Part shown: in pieces, positions 11,901 to 21,400 of the stretch
How positions within the stretch are numbered: position 1 is the stretch's first letter
Layout: each line of letters opens with the position of its first letter
Source of the DNA: Chinchilla lanigera
Taxonomy: Eukaryota; Chordata; Mammalia; Rodentia; Chinchillidae
DNA length: 64,000 nucleotides
Assembly (NCBI RefSeq): GCF_000276665.1
Contig: NW_004955480.1
Coordinates: forward strand, 8,285,399-8,349,398
Direction of reading: 5' to 3'
The notes under the pieces: generated by a model
Database searches by the model: none
Seen by the model: only the letters and a program-made list of their open reading frames with translations
Told to the model about the DNA's origin: nothing
Position numbers and translations under genes: made by a program

Positions 11901-14900
11901 AAAAAACATATACAAGGAGCAATCCATCCAAATGTTATTGTGGATATAGATGCTCTTCCAAGAAAAGTGCTATCCACGTCACAACAGACAGCCATGTTTG
12001 ATGCCCAAATTAAAGATTGGGATAAGTTTGCTGATTTTATAGAACAGATGAATCTATTTGCATATCTCAAGGCTCACTTTTGTTTGTTTTTGTTTTGTTT
12101 TGTTTTTGTTTTATTTTGTTTTGCTGTCTTTTTGAGACAGGGTTTTGCTATGCAGTTCAGGCTGGCCTTGAGCTCACGTTATAGCCCAGGCTGGTCTTGA
12201 ACTTGCAAGGATCCTCCTGCCTCAGCCTCCTGAGTGCTGGGATTACAAGCATGAGCCACCACACCCTGCTCACTTTTGGTTTTATATTGGAATTAGTGTA
12301 CCCATTCCTTTGTTTATAACTCTTCTCATTAAAGTGTGTCATAGAGGATTCACAACCCTGTGACAATAGAGGCCATAGAGCCGTGACTGACTCTGCTCCA
12401 GCTTCTTCAGAGCAAAGAAGGGGGAACTGTAGAGTACTACCTGGATGACTCTCCTTGAAAGAAGAGCAAGTCTCTCCATTTTGGCTAAGCCAGGCCCTAT
12501 TTCCATGTATTGATATGTACAGAGCTGGCCAGACTTTTCCTTATCCCCTCAACTAGCTTTAAGCAATGCATATCAGTCCAGCCAAGGTGCTGATGTGTAG
12601 TCTTTCAAGCAGGGACAGGGCAGTGTTGCTCCACCCTGAAGCTCCCAAGAAGCATATGTGACAGGAAGCATGTGTGATCTGGGCAGGAAGGAGAGCCATG
12701 CTCTGCTGCGGGCTGGGATTGAGCCTGGAGATAAGACGCTAGGACTTCCCCAGGCATAAAAGATTACACGTCAGAGCTAAAGCACGACCCCAAAACATTA
12801 GATACTGCCTCAGCTGTGTTATGCAGGTTACAGTGCTCTTTCTGCATCTCTCTCTCTCTCTTCTCACACAGCAGTGATTTCAGGCCTTCAGGTCTCCTAC
12901 CTAGCCCAGCTCATGTACTTCCCGCCGCTCTCACAGTCACTCATCCCTGAGCCACTCCCCTCTTCTCGGATTCATAAAAGCTGGGTTTGGCGCTGGGTTG
13001 AAGCCTCTGTTCTGGTAAATCACTTTACCGGCTGGATTTAGGACCCCTGGCTCCCCACAACCGCAAATACGCCTTAGTGTCTTTACTCTCACCATGGGTT
13101 GCCCTGGAAGTGATAGATTGGAATTAATCTATTAGAGTTCCACTAACTTTTCCATGGGATAACATTTATAAACTTCCCAGACCACAACAAGGACTGGGAA
13201 GGGCTCTCAATAGCAATGTCCTTATTTCCAGGTAACATCTACTGAACGCTTTTATTGTGCCGGACACTGCATTAAAATTTACTTTCTTAGCTAGGTGTGG
13301 TGGTACATGCCTGTTACTCTAGCTCTCAGGGGGCTGAGACAGGAGGATTGCTGGCTTGAGTTCAATCTGAGCTGTGTAACAAGTTCAAAGCCAGTCTGAA
13401 CTGTGTCATGAGACGCAGTCCCCGCTCCACCCCAAGAAAAAGAAATAAATATATATAAAATATATGTGTGTGTGTATTATTTTCTTACATTCTCTCAATA
13501 TTATGGAGCACAGAAAATGGATTAGGCTGCTGTAGAGTGGAAAGTGAGGCTCAGAGAAGTTAAGCAATGGCCTGGGCTCCCAGGCTCTGAACCCCGGTTC
13601 GTTTTCACAGGTCACGCACACACTCAGCCGCCTGACCATCCGCTGCAGGCCTACCTGCATGGATGCCCTTTTCCAGTAGGAATCCACAGCATTGTGTTCA
13701 CAGTCTTCCGAGATAGGGCAGGATTGGTAATCGAGTTCTGCAAATAAAATAGACAAACACATTTCATTTCAAAGATTGTACCAGCAAAGAATTAATTATT
13801 AACATCAGGCAGCTCCAAGTTAGCCTCCATTCTGCACGCTGTGCACAGATCACTCACCCTCCCCGCAGCCGCAGCCTCCCATGGTGGGAAAGGGGGACAG
13901 GAAGGCAGAGCCGCCCCAGGTGGGGGACTCAGGCTCTGGAGTCACACCGTCTGACTCTGCTCTCTGTGCCCTAGCTATACATCCTTCTTCAACCTAGTTT
14001 CTTCATATGTTAAAATGTGGACTTTTTTCTAGTTAATATTTTCTTTTTATTGGCACAGGTTTGCAGTGCATAATAATTTTTTTTGCAGTACATAATAATT
14101 AAATTACTCATGAAGAGTTGATGCACGTACAGAACACATCTTAATTCTTTCTGTCAACCCCTTCTTCTCCCCTCCTGCCTATCCCGGCATCTCTTGATGC
14201 CCTTCCATGAGACTTCCCTTGGGATGGTGCAAGAATTAAATGAGGTAACTCACATAAGGTGCTTAGAGCAGTACCTAGCAAAAAAGTAAGCGGTCTTTAC
14301 CTACTATCATTATTAATTACCATGTTGGATCTACCTCAGAGAATTGGAGGGAACCAGTGGGATAAATGCATATGAAATTTTCCAGCACAAATGGCAAATG
14401 CGTGGTAATAGGAGCTCTTGCTTTTCTTGCAGTGTGCAGGAGTCTTACCAGGGGCATTTTCCTGCCGACACCAACTCAAGAAATCTCCAACCCGACCGTA
14501 CAGAACATCACACAGGGGCATAAAACGCCGGGTGTTCTCCGAAAAGCTCATAACAAGGAGGTGGTTATTTTCCCAGAACAGGGACTAAGGGGAAAAAATT
14601 AAAATACAAGGTAAAATCAAACAGGACTACTTAGGCACAGTATCATCAAGACAAGTCAGCCGCCCATTTCTCGTCCAACTCTGGCTTGCTGCAGAATGAC
14701 AAAACTCTTTTCCTTTGTCTTTATTTACCCATTTAAAGACTGCTACCATCTCGCCTCCCTTTATTCCAAGCTTATCATGTAAATGTGCATGGGCTGTTTT
14801 CCTAGTAGTACAAAATACTTTAGTACATGTGGTAAAATTTTTGGATTGAAAAAGATCAATGAGCTCAGAGCTGTAGTGCAATATCTAATTCTAGATACTC

Positions 14901-17319
14901 TGGAGGCTGGGGCAAGAGGATGGGAAGTTCAAGGCCAAGAAGAAAAAAAATCAAGACTTGGGTAGAATCTTGGAATCCTGGCTCTGTTGTGTAGTACGTG
15001 TGTGTTCTTGACCAAGGCATGTAAATTCCCCAGGTCTCAGTTTCCACATTGAGAAAATGGAGAGCATGAGTTCTTTTCCTCAACAATTAGGATGGTATGC
15101 AACTATAGAGAGCATTTCCTGGAGTGTGAAGTCCCTCAAAAAACATTACTCCTACAGTCCACCATAAACAGTGTCTTCACGTAACAGTACAAATAACAAT
15201 ATTCCCTGCTCACTGGCTCATCTGGTGCTCAACTTAGTCACTGGGCTAAGACTGGAAGGTCTTCAAGGTGAAGCTGTTTGTCACTGCTGCATCCTTAACT
15301 CTTAGCACCATCCCTGGAGCACAGAAATAGCCAGTAAATATTTACCGAGCTCATCAATGAGCCCACAAAAGCTATTGTTGGAGACCACTACAAGGTGGCT
15401 CTGAGTAGGATTTAATATTAACCAATTGGCTTTCCATGTTCACCTATGAATCTGTCCAAGATCTAGGCTCCTTATCTGGAAATGTGGATCATAGTAAGTG
15501 AATCTCAAAAAAAACCAAAAAAACAAAACAAAAAGTAAGTGAATCTCTGTGAGTCACTAATCCCTACTAGAACCTGTAGTGGTAGATGAAGCTAGAAAGC
15601 CTCAAAGGACAAGACAAGGTCACAGTCAAGGATACCTGGATCAGATCTCAACTAGATGAAGACTATAGCCTCAGGCATCTCATTCTTCAGTGGATTAACT
15701 TCATACCTTACTTCGAGAGTCCTTGAGTGGTTCTGCCCTTCTTGAGTACTCCCCTCTCTTCTTCTGATAACCAAATAAATATGGGAGACCCAGAGAAGGT
15801 GCCCCATCCAGGAGTGGCAGTGCATGCCTGTAATCTCAGCACTCAGGAGGCTGAGGCAGGAGGATCGTTGCGAGTTCAAGACCAGCTTGGGCTACAGAAG
15901 TGAGCTCAAGGCCAGCCTGAACTGCATAGTGAGACCCTGTCTCAAAAAAAAAAAAAAACCAGAGAAGGTCGTGGTCTTAGCTCTGAGAGAATCTTGAATT
16001 ATGTGAAAGGGCTTTGATCCTCCTCCTGGGGCCCTGAAATCATTCCATTTTCCTCTTTTTATTTAGCCTTCACCGTACACTCACTCAGGAGATTGCTGAC
16101 CTGATCATCCCTCAGTAACTAAGGGATATTATTAACCCCATAAGCTAGAGAGAAGAGAGCAAAAATTATGCTTCTCCTTTTTACCAAAAGAGAGGCATCG
16201 AGGTTCAAAATACAGTGGACACCTTAAAACCATGTTTATAATCTATTTCTCTTGATACTTCACGGTTCCACTTACTTACCTTTATAACTAACACACGACA
16301 GAAAAATCAGATTAAGAATGATTGTGTTAGAGAAATAAAAATGGTGTCTGTCTCTAAAGCCAACGTACTATTCTAAGCAAGCATTTCCAGAGATTTTCTC
16401 ATAAATTTTTATGTTATTAAACCTTAGAGTCCAGACAGAATACAGATACATGGTTTTCAGAAAGAAACTGGTACAATAAATACAATAGTGAGACCCATGA
16501 CATTGAGGGTTTTCTGAATTACTCAAGGTCAGGCCCTAGAGCCAGTTAGGATGGAGGTAATTCAAGACTGGCAGGATATGGAGGCCCAGTGTGGAAGCTC
16601 TGGCCATACCTGAAGTTTTTGTGGAGATTCCTGTACTCACTTGCTGACTTGGGAAAGTACCTTTGGTCCACACATAGGCAACCGACCCGGGGTCTCTGCT
16701 GGAGACAAAGCTTCCTCAGCACCAGTGAGTACAGCAGACTACTGTATCCCCAGTGTATTGCTTGGTGCTTCCATGGCTCTGCAGGCTGCTGGGGGCAGCT
16801 GACCTCACTCCTGGCCTGTGCACTTCTACCAGCATAAAGAAGGACGGCAATGATTTATCTGAGTCGGTTGTAATTACCTTGTCTCTGGGAATGGAGTGCC
16901 TAGACAGATTAATGAAAAGGTCATAGTCCGAGGGAAGCACAGAACAGGGATCTTTGTCCAGCACCACTTTAAAGGCTTCCCAGATGGCTGTGCAGTTCTT
17001 GTCCCTGCGCAAAAGTACAAGTCAAAAATAAAACAAAAGACATCACCATATGCCGTGAAGTATTTCCACTGATTTAAAGGTTTCACAAGTGATTCTGTCA
17101 TATGCTGACTGCAGGACTACTAACACAAAAAAGACAACAAATGGCTCAAGCAATGGATTTAAAAATCTGATGTTGCCTGGTGCGGTGGTACACACCTGTA
17201 ATCCCAGCACTCGGGAGGCTGGGGCAAGAGGATTGTTGTGAGTTCGAGGCCAACCTGGGCTACAAAATGAATTCAAGACCAGCCTGAGCTGCATAAGACT
17301 CTCTCAAAAAGGGAAAGAG

Positions 17320-17380
<61 letters not shown>

Positions 17381-18533
17381 AAGAAAGGAGGAAGAAATCA
17401 TGTTGGGAATGTTTCTCAGAAGGCGCTACACAAATTTTTGGAGTTAGGAATATAGTTTTGCCCCAAGGTCACAGCAGAAAAGGTTACAAACTAGAAGGTG
17501 ACAATTTTAACAAACCACACAGCTTCAAAGCACCCTTTTTCCCCCCTTCTCCTTGCTGGGGATTGAACAAGGACCACGCACATCCCCGCATTCCCAGCCC
17601 TTGCTCTTTATTAAGACACAAAAGTGGGACCAAGCTTATTATTCAGGTCCATCTGGGCTGAGGGCCAGGTAAGGCCAGGACAAAAGGAAGCAAAACCAAG
17701 AGCCAGTGCCCGGTCCTGGGAAAGGCTTTGCTCCTGGTGACTCCGAAAGCTCGCCCTGCGCTGCTCGCCGCTCGCCTTGAGCTCTGCATTAGCTGTTAAG
17801 AACAGTTTCCAGCAGCTTTGGTCTTCTTTTCTTTCTACACTGGGTGGGGTAATACTGATGTTCCTTATTCTAGTCTCTTTTTTATTTACCTGAAATGAGT
17901 CACAATAAAAATAACTGGCTCATGAAAAGGAGATTATGAAAGCAGAAAAAGAGAAAAGGTTCCCAGGAAGAAAGACAAATCAGTAAGGCGCACAGCACTG
18001 GTTAGAAACAGGAACACTTCAGTTGTTTGGATGATGGGATCTGAAATTCCTGAAGTGCCTGGACTCAGGGAATTTCCACTGCGGACTGAGTACTGGGGTG
18101 TGAGGTCCAGCTACTCCTACTGGCTGTCATTCAAACTCAGCTGTCCAGCTCTGGCTTCTAGACTGACACCTTACACACACACACACACACACACACACCC
18201 TCACCTCTGGACCCACGGTGCACCTCACCTTAACACACACACACACACACATGCACGCACAAACCAAGCACGCAGGCATTTCAAGATCTGCTGCTTACCT
18301 AACCCACCCTTCCTTTTAGATCCGGTTTCCCTCTCTAACTGTGCCACTCCTCACCCGGGCTGCGGGCTCAGCAACGTGATGTACTCCGCACAGCGGCCCA
18401 GGAAGACGCTCTGCAGCTGCGGGCTGGTGCCCTCCCCGCTCCACCGGCCGCCCGCCGCCAGCTCCCGGGGCAGCGGCCACAGCAGTGTCAGCAGCAGCAG
18501 CAGCTGCGCGGGTGCGCATCCTCTTGGCGCCAT
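2898..18533 (-). CDS. BST1: BST1 (CD157) gene, exons 1-6, 3' part outside window
   Basis: GPI-anchored ectoenzyme of the CD38 family that makes cyclic ADP-ribose and ADP-ribose from NAD at the cell surface. Six exons were joined by hand: 18533-18355, 17004-16878, 14584-14449, 13737-13655, 8218-8142 and 2990-2898. All use AG acceptors and GT donors, and phases agree at every junction. They give 695 coding bases (231 complete codons). The predicted protein keeps two active-site tryptophans (W106 in the SLFWEN motif, W169 in SYWKR) and the catalytic glutamate (E207 in FADFEIP). Their spacings (63 and 38 residues) equal those of human W77, W140 and E178. N-glycosylation sequons NCT, NLS and NGS are present. 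The last human exons (third disulphide region and GPI signal) were not found at 1-2890 and should lie to the left. No lesion was seen, so the gene is probably functional. Confidence 0.93.
3081..3235 (+). mobile_element. hAT-type MITE
   Basis: 155 bp non-autonomous DNA element. Terminal inverted repeats are CAGTGGTGGCGAACC and GGTTTGCCATCACG (one base missing at the right end). The 8 bp target duplications gttctaag/gttctaaa are at 3073-3080 and 3236-3243. An 8 bp duplication and CAG..CTG ends are hallmarks of hAT. It lies 90 bp from BST1 exon 6. Strand is arbitrary. Confidence 0.85.
3774..3859 (+). mobile_element. ID SINE fused to the 5' end of the RPL31 retrocopy
   Basis: ID-like tRNA-derived SINE with A box and B box and a short A-tail, joined directly to the first base of RPL31. 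A 13 bp target duplication, aaagttggttctt, lies at 3761-3773 before the ID and at 4399-4411 after the RPL31 tail. No copy lies between the two. Confidence 0.9.
3860..4380 (+). pseudogene. RPL31: RPL31 processed pseudogene
   Basis: Intronless copy of ribosomal protein L31 mRNA. It starts at a 5'TOP-like CTTTTC (3860), ATG at 3883, reads [13 protein letters not shown] and [21 protein letters not shown]... to LNKAV, and ends after AATAAAG with an (AAAT)n tail. An ID SINE at 4100-4194 interrupts it. Downstream, about 7 bases are lost after the GPKG-equivalent codons and the frame shifts before [18 protein letters not shown]. It lies in BST1 intron 5, on the opposite strand. It is not coding. Confidence 0.95.
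4100..4194 (+). mobile_element. ID SINE inserted in RPL31 pseudogene
   Basis: Complete ID with A-rich tail. The target duplication aacaaagctgtct (4087-4099) and aacaaagctatct (4195-4207) is RPL31 coding sequence, so this insertion is younger than the retrocopy. Confidence 0.95.
4472..5001. other. assembly gap (530 N)
   Basis: A run of N directly after a poly-T tract (4457-4471). The B1 (-) at 5002 should start inside it. Reading frames drawn across it are meaningless. Confidence 1.
5002..5744 (-). mobile_element. B1 SINE split by a solo LTR
   Basis: B1 (-) sequence at 5002-5089 continues at 5705-5744 (gagtgctgggattacag to the 5' end). The LTR at 5090-5704 sits in the middle. The 3' end of the B1 is lost in the gap. 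Confidence 0.9.
5090..5704 (+). mobile_element. solo LTR, ERV1-like, copy 1
   Basis: A 615 bp element beginning TGTTGT and ending TATCA, with a TATA box (CTCTATAAAAG near 5491) and an AATAAA near 5589. It is flanked by 4 bp duplications ccaa/ccga that restore the B1 when joined. It is homologous over its length to 10384-11151 and 18905-19528. No internal retroviral genes adjoin it. Confidence 0.88.
6490..6950 (+). mobile_element. LTR-like segment with TATA and polyA signals
   Basis: CCAAT-type motifs (cagccaatatgg, twice), TATTTAA near 6771 and CAATAAAGG near 6843 occur in promoter-to-polyA order. A short imperfect repeat (gctatggcacccagccaatatgg / cactatggcatcc...) falls at 6519-6602. Ends and target duplications were not found, so it may be part of the next element. 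Confidence 0.35.
6955..8130 (+). mobile_element. LTR-like dispersed repeat, longest of three copies
   Basis: Starts near TGTTGTGGTTTGGG and carries a serine-codon-rich central part with two imperfect ~180 bp tandem units (about 7305-7470 and 7488-7620). Then come CTTTATAAAGG (near 8025) and AAATAAACA (near 8091). The part from 6960 to 7830 matches 48515-49200 and, at its end, 37690-37860, both inverted. It ends close to BST1 exon 5. The family is not recognised. Confidence 0.5.
8142..8218 (-). CDS. BST1: BST1 exon 5
   Basis: This 77 bp exon is too short for a conventional ORF listing. The acceptor is CTTGCAG/TAT and the donor GG/GTAAGA. It encodes [18 protein letters not shown] then NGAYPVR, matching human BST1 apart from a few substitutions and keeping the NGS sequon. 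It ends in phase 2. A TATA/polyA-bearing LTR-like element sits just inside the downstream intron. Confidence 0.93.
8979..9046 (+). mobile_element. ID-like SINE, old
   Basis: cggggatgtagctatgtagt to gggtttaatcctagcatcat is a diverged ID. A B1 follows directly. Confidence 0.75.
9066..9229 (+). mobile_element. B1 SINE
   Basis: Complete B1 (+) with A-tail. The long duplication cataaaatagtcaaataaa occurs before (about 9047-9065) and after (about 9230-9248). Confidence 0.94.
9600..9745 (+). mobile_element. B1 SINE
   Basis: agccaggtgtggtgatgcag to agattctgtaccc, then an A-rich tail; moderately diverged. Confidence 0.88.
9757..9828 (+). mobile_element. ID-like SINE, old
   Basis: tctggacttgagatgtatct to ttttaatcctcagcatcac keeps the ID A- and B-box spacing. 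Confidence 0.7.
10384..11151 (+). mobile_element. solo LTR, ERV1-like, copy 2 (with ID insertion)
   Basis: Same LTR family, with flanks tgac/tgat as a decayed 4 bp duplication. It contains an ID SINE (-) at 10572-10675. The TATA position reads CTCTATGAAAG, and a polyA signal region (ATAAATAAATA) is kept. Confidence 0.88.
10572..10675 (-). mobile_element. ID SINE inside LTR copy 2
   Basis: Full ID in minus orientation with poly-T. The perfect 14 bp duplication ggacctcagggatt lies at 10558-10571 and 10676-10689. Confidence 0.95.
11600..12427 (+). pseudogene. truncated provirus 3' internal region, env-like remnant
   Basis: Fragmented reading frames at 11620-11823 and 11838-12070 resemble the transmembrane end of a betaretrovirus-like env. 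They are followed by a polypurine tract (aaagaaggggg) and the LTR at 12428. The frames are broken by stops and a B1 at 12082-12267. The left boundary is unclear and there is no 5' LTR. The env assignment is tentative; the PPT-LTR junction is the firm part. Confidence 0.55.
12082..12267 (-). mobile_element. B1 SINE inside env remnant
   Basis: Complete B1 (-) with a long T-rich tail and the 10 bp duplication gctcactttt at 12072-12081 and 12268-12277. Confidence 0.93.
12428..13059 (+). mobile_element. 3' LTR of a truncated ERV2-like provirus
   Basis: Begins TGTAGAG immediately after the purine tract and ends CCCACA, giving TGT/ACA inverted ends over 632 bp. A TATA-like CATAAAAG lies near 12972. 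It is unrelated to the three ERV1-like solo LTRs. A matching 5' LTR is absent. Confidence 0.6.
13291..13440 (+). mobile_element. B1 SINE, diverged
   Basis: agctaggtgtggtggtacat through gagacgcagtccc, then A-rich. It adjoins a short TA/TG repeat at 13449-13478. Confidence 0.82.
13655..13737 (-). CDS. BST1: BST1 exon 4
   Basis: The acceptor TTGCAG/AA and donor CAG/GTAGGC flank a frame reading [12 protein letters not shown] through SYWKRASMQ. It carries two conserved cysteines and the second active-site tryptophan (W169). Confidence 0.95.
13930..14300 (+). repeat. MIR SINE split by an insertion
   Basis: The MIR 5' and core part (ggctctggagtcacaccg, ttcttcatatgttaaaatg) and the MIR 3' part (aattaaatgaggtaactcac, agagcagtacctagc) are separated by about 190 bp of T-rich DNA (14022-14212). 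Confidence 0.6.
14449..14584 (-). CDS. BST1: BST1 exon 3
   Basis: The acceptor CCCTTAG/TCC and donor CCTG/GTAAGA flank a frame reading [10 protein letters not shown] through [11 protein letters not shown]. It contains the first active-site tryptophan (W106) and the NTRRFMPL and DVLYGRV motifs of the family. It ends in phase 1. Confidence 0.95.
14968..15070 (+). repeat. MIR SINE
   Basis: gaatcctggctctg, then ctcagtttccaca-ttgagaaaatggag, the typical MIR core order. Confidence 0.65.
15270..15350 (+). repeat. L2 3'-end-like fragment
   Basis: cttagcaccatccctggagcacagaaatag-ccagtaaatatt follows the L2 3' end pattern. Confidence 0.5.
15507..15533 (+). mobile_element. tail-only retroinsertion
   Basis: 27 bp of A-rich sequence (A with scattered C), as in SINE tails here, exactly flanked by agtaagtgaatctc at 15493-15506 and 15534-15547. 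Confidence 0.8.
15811..15945 (+). mobile_element. B1 SINE
   Basis: Full B1 (+) with an A-run to about 15958. The duplication cagagaaggt is seen at about 15789 and 15960. Confidence 0.92.
15960..16870. other. BST1: BST1 intron 2, no feature
   Basis: No repeat or exon recognised between the B1 and exon 2. Confidence 0.45.
16878..17004 (-). CDS. BST1: BST1 exon 2
   Basis: The acceptor is GCGCAG/G and the donor AAG/GTAATT. The exon encodes [12 protein letters not shown] through [11 protein letters not shown], nearly identical to human BST1. It carries the NCT and NLS glycosylation sequons and the conserved [11 protein letters not shown] stretch. The first base completes the codon split from exon 1. 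Confidence 0.95.
17177..17310 (+). mobile_element. B1 SINE
   Basis: cctggtgcggtggtacacac to gactctctcaaaaag. The tail has expanded into a GA microsatellite. Confidence 0.9.
17311..17392 (+). repeat. (GA)n/(GAAA)n microsatellite
   Basis: About 80 bp of almost pure purine GA repeat grown from a B1 tail. Confidence 0.97.
18172..18252 (+). repeat. two (CA)n microsatellites
   Basis: CA runs at 18172-18198 and 18232-18252, in BST1 intron 1 about 100-180 bp from exon 1. Confidence 0.97.
18355..18533 (-). CDS. BST1: BST1 exon 1 (start codon, signal peptide)
   Basis: The ATG at 18533 opens [10 protein letters not shown] followed by a leucine-rich stretch typical of a signal peptide, then the mature N-terminus with the family motif FLGRCAEY. 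It ends in phase 2 at a GG/GTGAGG donor. The start is chosen because the leucine-rich signal follows at once and the frame aligns with human BST1. The exon lies in a CpG-rich segment. Confidence 0.92.
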
Positions 18534-18760
18534 GGAGCGGACTCTGACTCCGAGGCCGGCACCCGAGGGCTCCGCCCATGTCCTCTCAGGGGCGGGTGGC
18601 TCCAGTCGCTGACCCTAGCGGGCTCTGCCCCAAGGCCACGGCTTGGCTTTCCTCTTCCACCGCACGTGAGGACCAAAACAGCTGGGCACATCACCGGAGG
18701 AGGACTATCGCTTTTGCATGGAATCCTCCACGACGCCGCAGAAAAGAAGACTCGAAGTGG
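18534..18760 (-). promoter_or_regulatory. BST1: BST1 proximal promoter, CpG-rich
   Basis: GC- and CpG-rich sequence directly 5' of the BST1 start codon, merging with CpG-rich exon 1. No clear TATA box is seen at a proper distance. The transcription start cannot be fixed from sequence alone. Confidence 0.55.
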
Positions 18761-18904
18761 GTGGGTAGGTGGTAGAATTTCAGTCCTCCAAAGAGAGATT
18801 TTTCTGGCTCCAAACTATAACAACTTTTCTCAAGGGCCAGTCACGAGTGGGTTTTCTTTTCAGTAAACAATAATCACAAAAGCTAATACTTCTTGAGTTG
18901 TTAC

Positions 18905-19528
18905 TGTTACAGACAACTAAGTTACACAAAAATATTATAGGCAGTCAGATAGGGCCAGGCCCTGGAAGGAGCCCGAGCAGAAGATGAGATGCCTTACAAC
19001 TGTGGGAGAGACAGACACTTCTGCTCTGGACCAGATCTCAAGACAAGATGAAACAAATACACCCACATACTTCCTAAGGATAAACATCAAGGATTGATAT
19101 TCTAAATAGGTGTCGATCACCTTGAGAAAGCCAGGAAGAGTCACTAACCCAGCCCCCTACAGGAAAGGCCCCTGTTCTGTATTCCTCCCTCCTTGCTATG
19201 TGACTTGATTCCCCATTTGACCCCAATTTAATAGTTTTACCTGAACAATTAGACTTGTAATCTTATTGGCTGACCATAGTTTTGTCCCACCTCATGCCCA
19301 CCTTGCGATTTCCCACTTTCCCTACCTTGGACCCACCTCACCTAATGGATTTGCTCTATAAAAATCCCTAGAAAAGGCAAGATCCTTGGCAACCCACTCA
19401 GGACCCCTCCTGTCTATTTCCCCCAATAAATATATTCTGCTCTTAACCTCCGTTGCTCCTAAAGTTCATTCTTCGATTTTAGAGAACATGAACATCTAAC
19501 AGGTTGAGAGTTTCTTTCCTCTGTATCA
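18905..19528 (+). mobile_element. solo LTR, ERV1-like, copy 3
   Basis: TGTTAC...TATCA, 624 bp, with perfect 4 bp target duplications ttac at 18901-18904 and 19529-19532. A TATA box (CTCTATAAAAA) and AATAAA are present. It lies about 370 bp upstream of the BST1 start codon, pointing away from the gene. Confidence 0.9.
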
Positions 19529-19909
19529 TTACTATCATTGCTATGAGGCAAGCACTGGACTTACCCAATACGCATTTACTTTCACACCTCTCCTGGCGAA
19601 GCTTATAAGGATCCTGATTTTAAAGCAAAGTGAACTTAGGACAAATAGTAAATTCACAGGTCACAATCTCGCTCTCACTCACAGATAGATGCAACATCCT
19701 GGAGACAATCAGTTTAAGGAGTCAGTTTTGTGAATTAACACATTCACAAAACGGCCTGACATGGTGATGGTCCCATCAGACAGCTTGGCCCACTGGATGG
19801 GACTGTTCCATGACCCCCCATGGGACAATCATGTATGTACCAAAGCTGAATGTAGCTCAAGCATTTAAACGTCGGAATGAAGGTCTCTTGAATGAGCCAA
19901 AATTGATTA

Positions 19910-19975
19910 AAATATTTGGTATCCCTTTCAGGGCGGCACATGTGCCACTGAGCTATATCACCAGCCCTGGCATCC
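19910..19975 (-). mobile_element. ID-like SINE fragment
   Basis: gtatccctttcagggcggca to gagctatatcaccagccc is a shortened ID (-). Confidence 0.7.
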
Positions 19976-20289
19976 TTTTCAAAGAGAAGGAAAACCTCCA
20001 CAGACAGCCCCGGATGCAAAGGCTGAAGAGAAATTGAGGAAAATGTGAGCCACTCACCGCATAACCCTACCTTACGCTTAGCTCAAAAGTTCTGCATGAC
20101 AAAGATAAAACCCAAATATCAAAAGAGTAATGGGCAAAGCTGAGAATGGATATGCACAGAACAAAGACAAAGGCTGTCTGTCATATGGATGATTCCCAGC
20201 TTCATCCATAACGAGAAACACGTGAAGTAAGATGCCCGGGGTCCTTTTCCCATTTCTCCTGGGCACATCTTTCTTTTGATTCACAAGGG

Positions 20290-20800
20290 TGTGTGCTGGC
20301 TCTTCCACTTCCTAGGGCTGAGTTGAGTCAGACCAAGCTTCACCAAGAGCGGAGAGCAGGAACTGCAGGGTCCCCAGGGCTGGGCTGGTCACTAAGAGCG
20401 GCGGGGAGGCGGGAGGAGTGGCCGAGAGAGACGCAAAGGGGCTCAGAGGACAGGGACCAAGAGAGAGGCGGGGAGAGTGGCCAGAGGCAGGGGACACTGA
20501 TGCATGGAAGGCGCCCAGGAGAAAGGGAGGGATGAGGCCTGGCGGATAAGACCGACCCTGTGGGACACTTCAAGGTGCAGAGGAACCCAAAGAGGGCACT
20601 GAGGAGACTGGGACTGCAGTGTGGGCCTCCCTGAGAGCAGAGGAAGGAAAGGCTTGTGGGGGCAGGGAGGGCGGGAGCAAGGGAGAGGGAGGGAGGAGAG
20701 AGAGGGAGACAGAGAGAGATCTGAGAGAAAAGGGGCAGAACCTACTTTGGTCTGGGGTTACCAGTCGCTCCCAGAGCCTGAGCTCAAGGGGGTGGAGCGC
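20290..20800. other. purine-rich (GGA/GAGA) low-complexity stretch
   Basis: G/A-rich sequence with imperfect ggagagag units between the third LTR and the Tigger-like element. Overlapping open frames on both strands reflect composition bias. Confidence 0.6.
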
Positions 20801-21117
20801 AGTGAATCCCTCAGCCCGTTTTCTATCTGTGCTAGTCACGTAGAAAGCAACTCGAAGTATGGAATTTGTGCACTTACTTGAAATTTTCAAACAGGTGTTC
20901 AAAATGTGGCTTGGTTTCTGGTTACTTTTGTTAAAATGTAAAAGGACAAGATAAATTGAGGGTAGTATTTCAAAATGAACCAGGATTTGATGATTTGGTA
21001 AATTCTGAGTACAGGTACACCTCAGTTAAAGTCTGAGTTCTATTCCCACAACTAGGTCATTAAACGAATTAGTCGCTAAATGAGAAATTCTATATAGTGC
21101 ATGCAATATTCAGAATG

Positions 21118-21214
21118 CTTGTTTTTTTGTTTTTCTTCCAGTACCAGGAATCGAACTCACAACATTGCACTTGCCAGGCAGGCGCTGTGCCGCTGAGCTA
21201 AATTCCCAGACCTG
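21118..21214 (-). mobile_element. ID SINE in Tigger-like element
   Basis: Full ID (-) with the 13 bp duplication aatattcagaatg at 21105-21117 and 21215-21227. Confidence 0.95.
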
Positions 21215-21319
21215 AATATTCAGAATGAAGACATGGTCAAAGGATACTGCAACTTGATAACTTTGCTGTTATTTGCATGACTTTTTCTGCGTCTGTTTTT
21301 GTTTGTTCATTTAGTTTGG

Positions 21320-21400
21320 TTTTTTGACACAGGGTCTCGCTAGGTAGTTCAGCTTTGCCTTGAACTCACAGAGATCCTCCTGCCTCAGCCTCTCAAGTGT
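21320..21400 (-). mobile_element. B1 fragment in Tigger-like element
   Basis: The B1 (-) 3' half, gacacagggtctcgc to cctcagcctctcaagtg, stops abruptly. The 5' end is missing. Confidence 0.8.

Noticed and set aside
18031..18612. 193-codon open frame on the + strand at 18031-18612
   Set aside because: It covers CA microsatellites and the antisense of BST1 exon 1; no family resemblance.
20293..20902. Overlapping frames in purine-rich DNA
   Set aside because: Low-complexity GA-rich sequence opens frames on both strands by composition.
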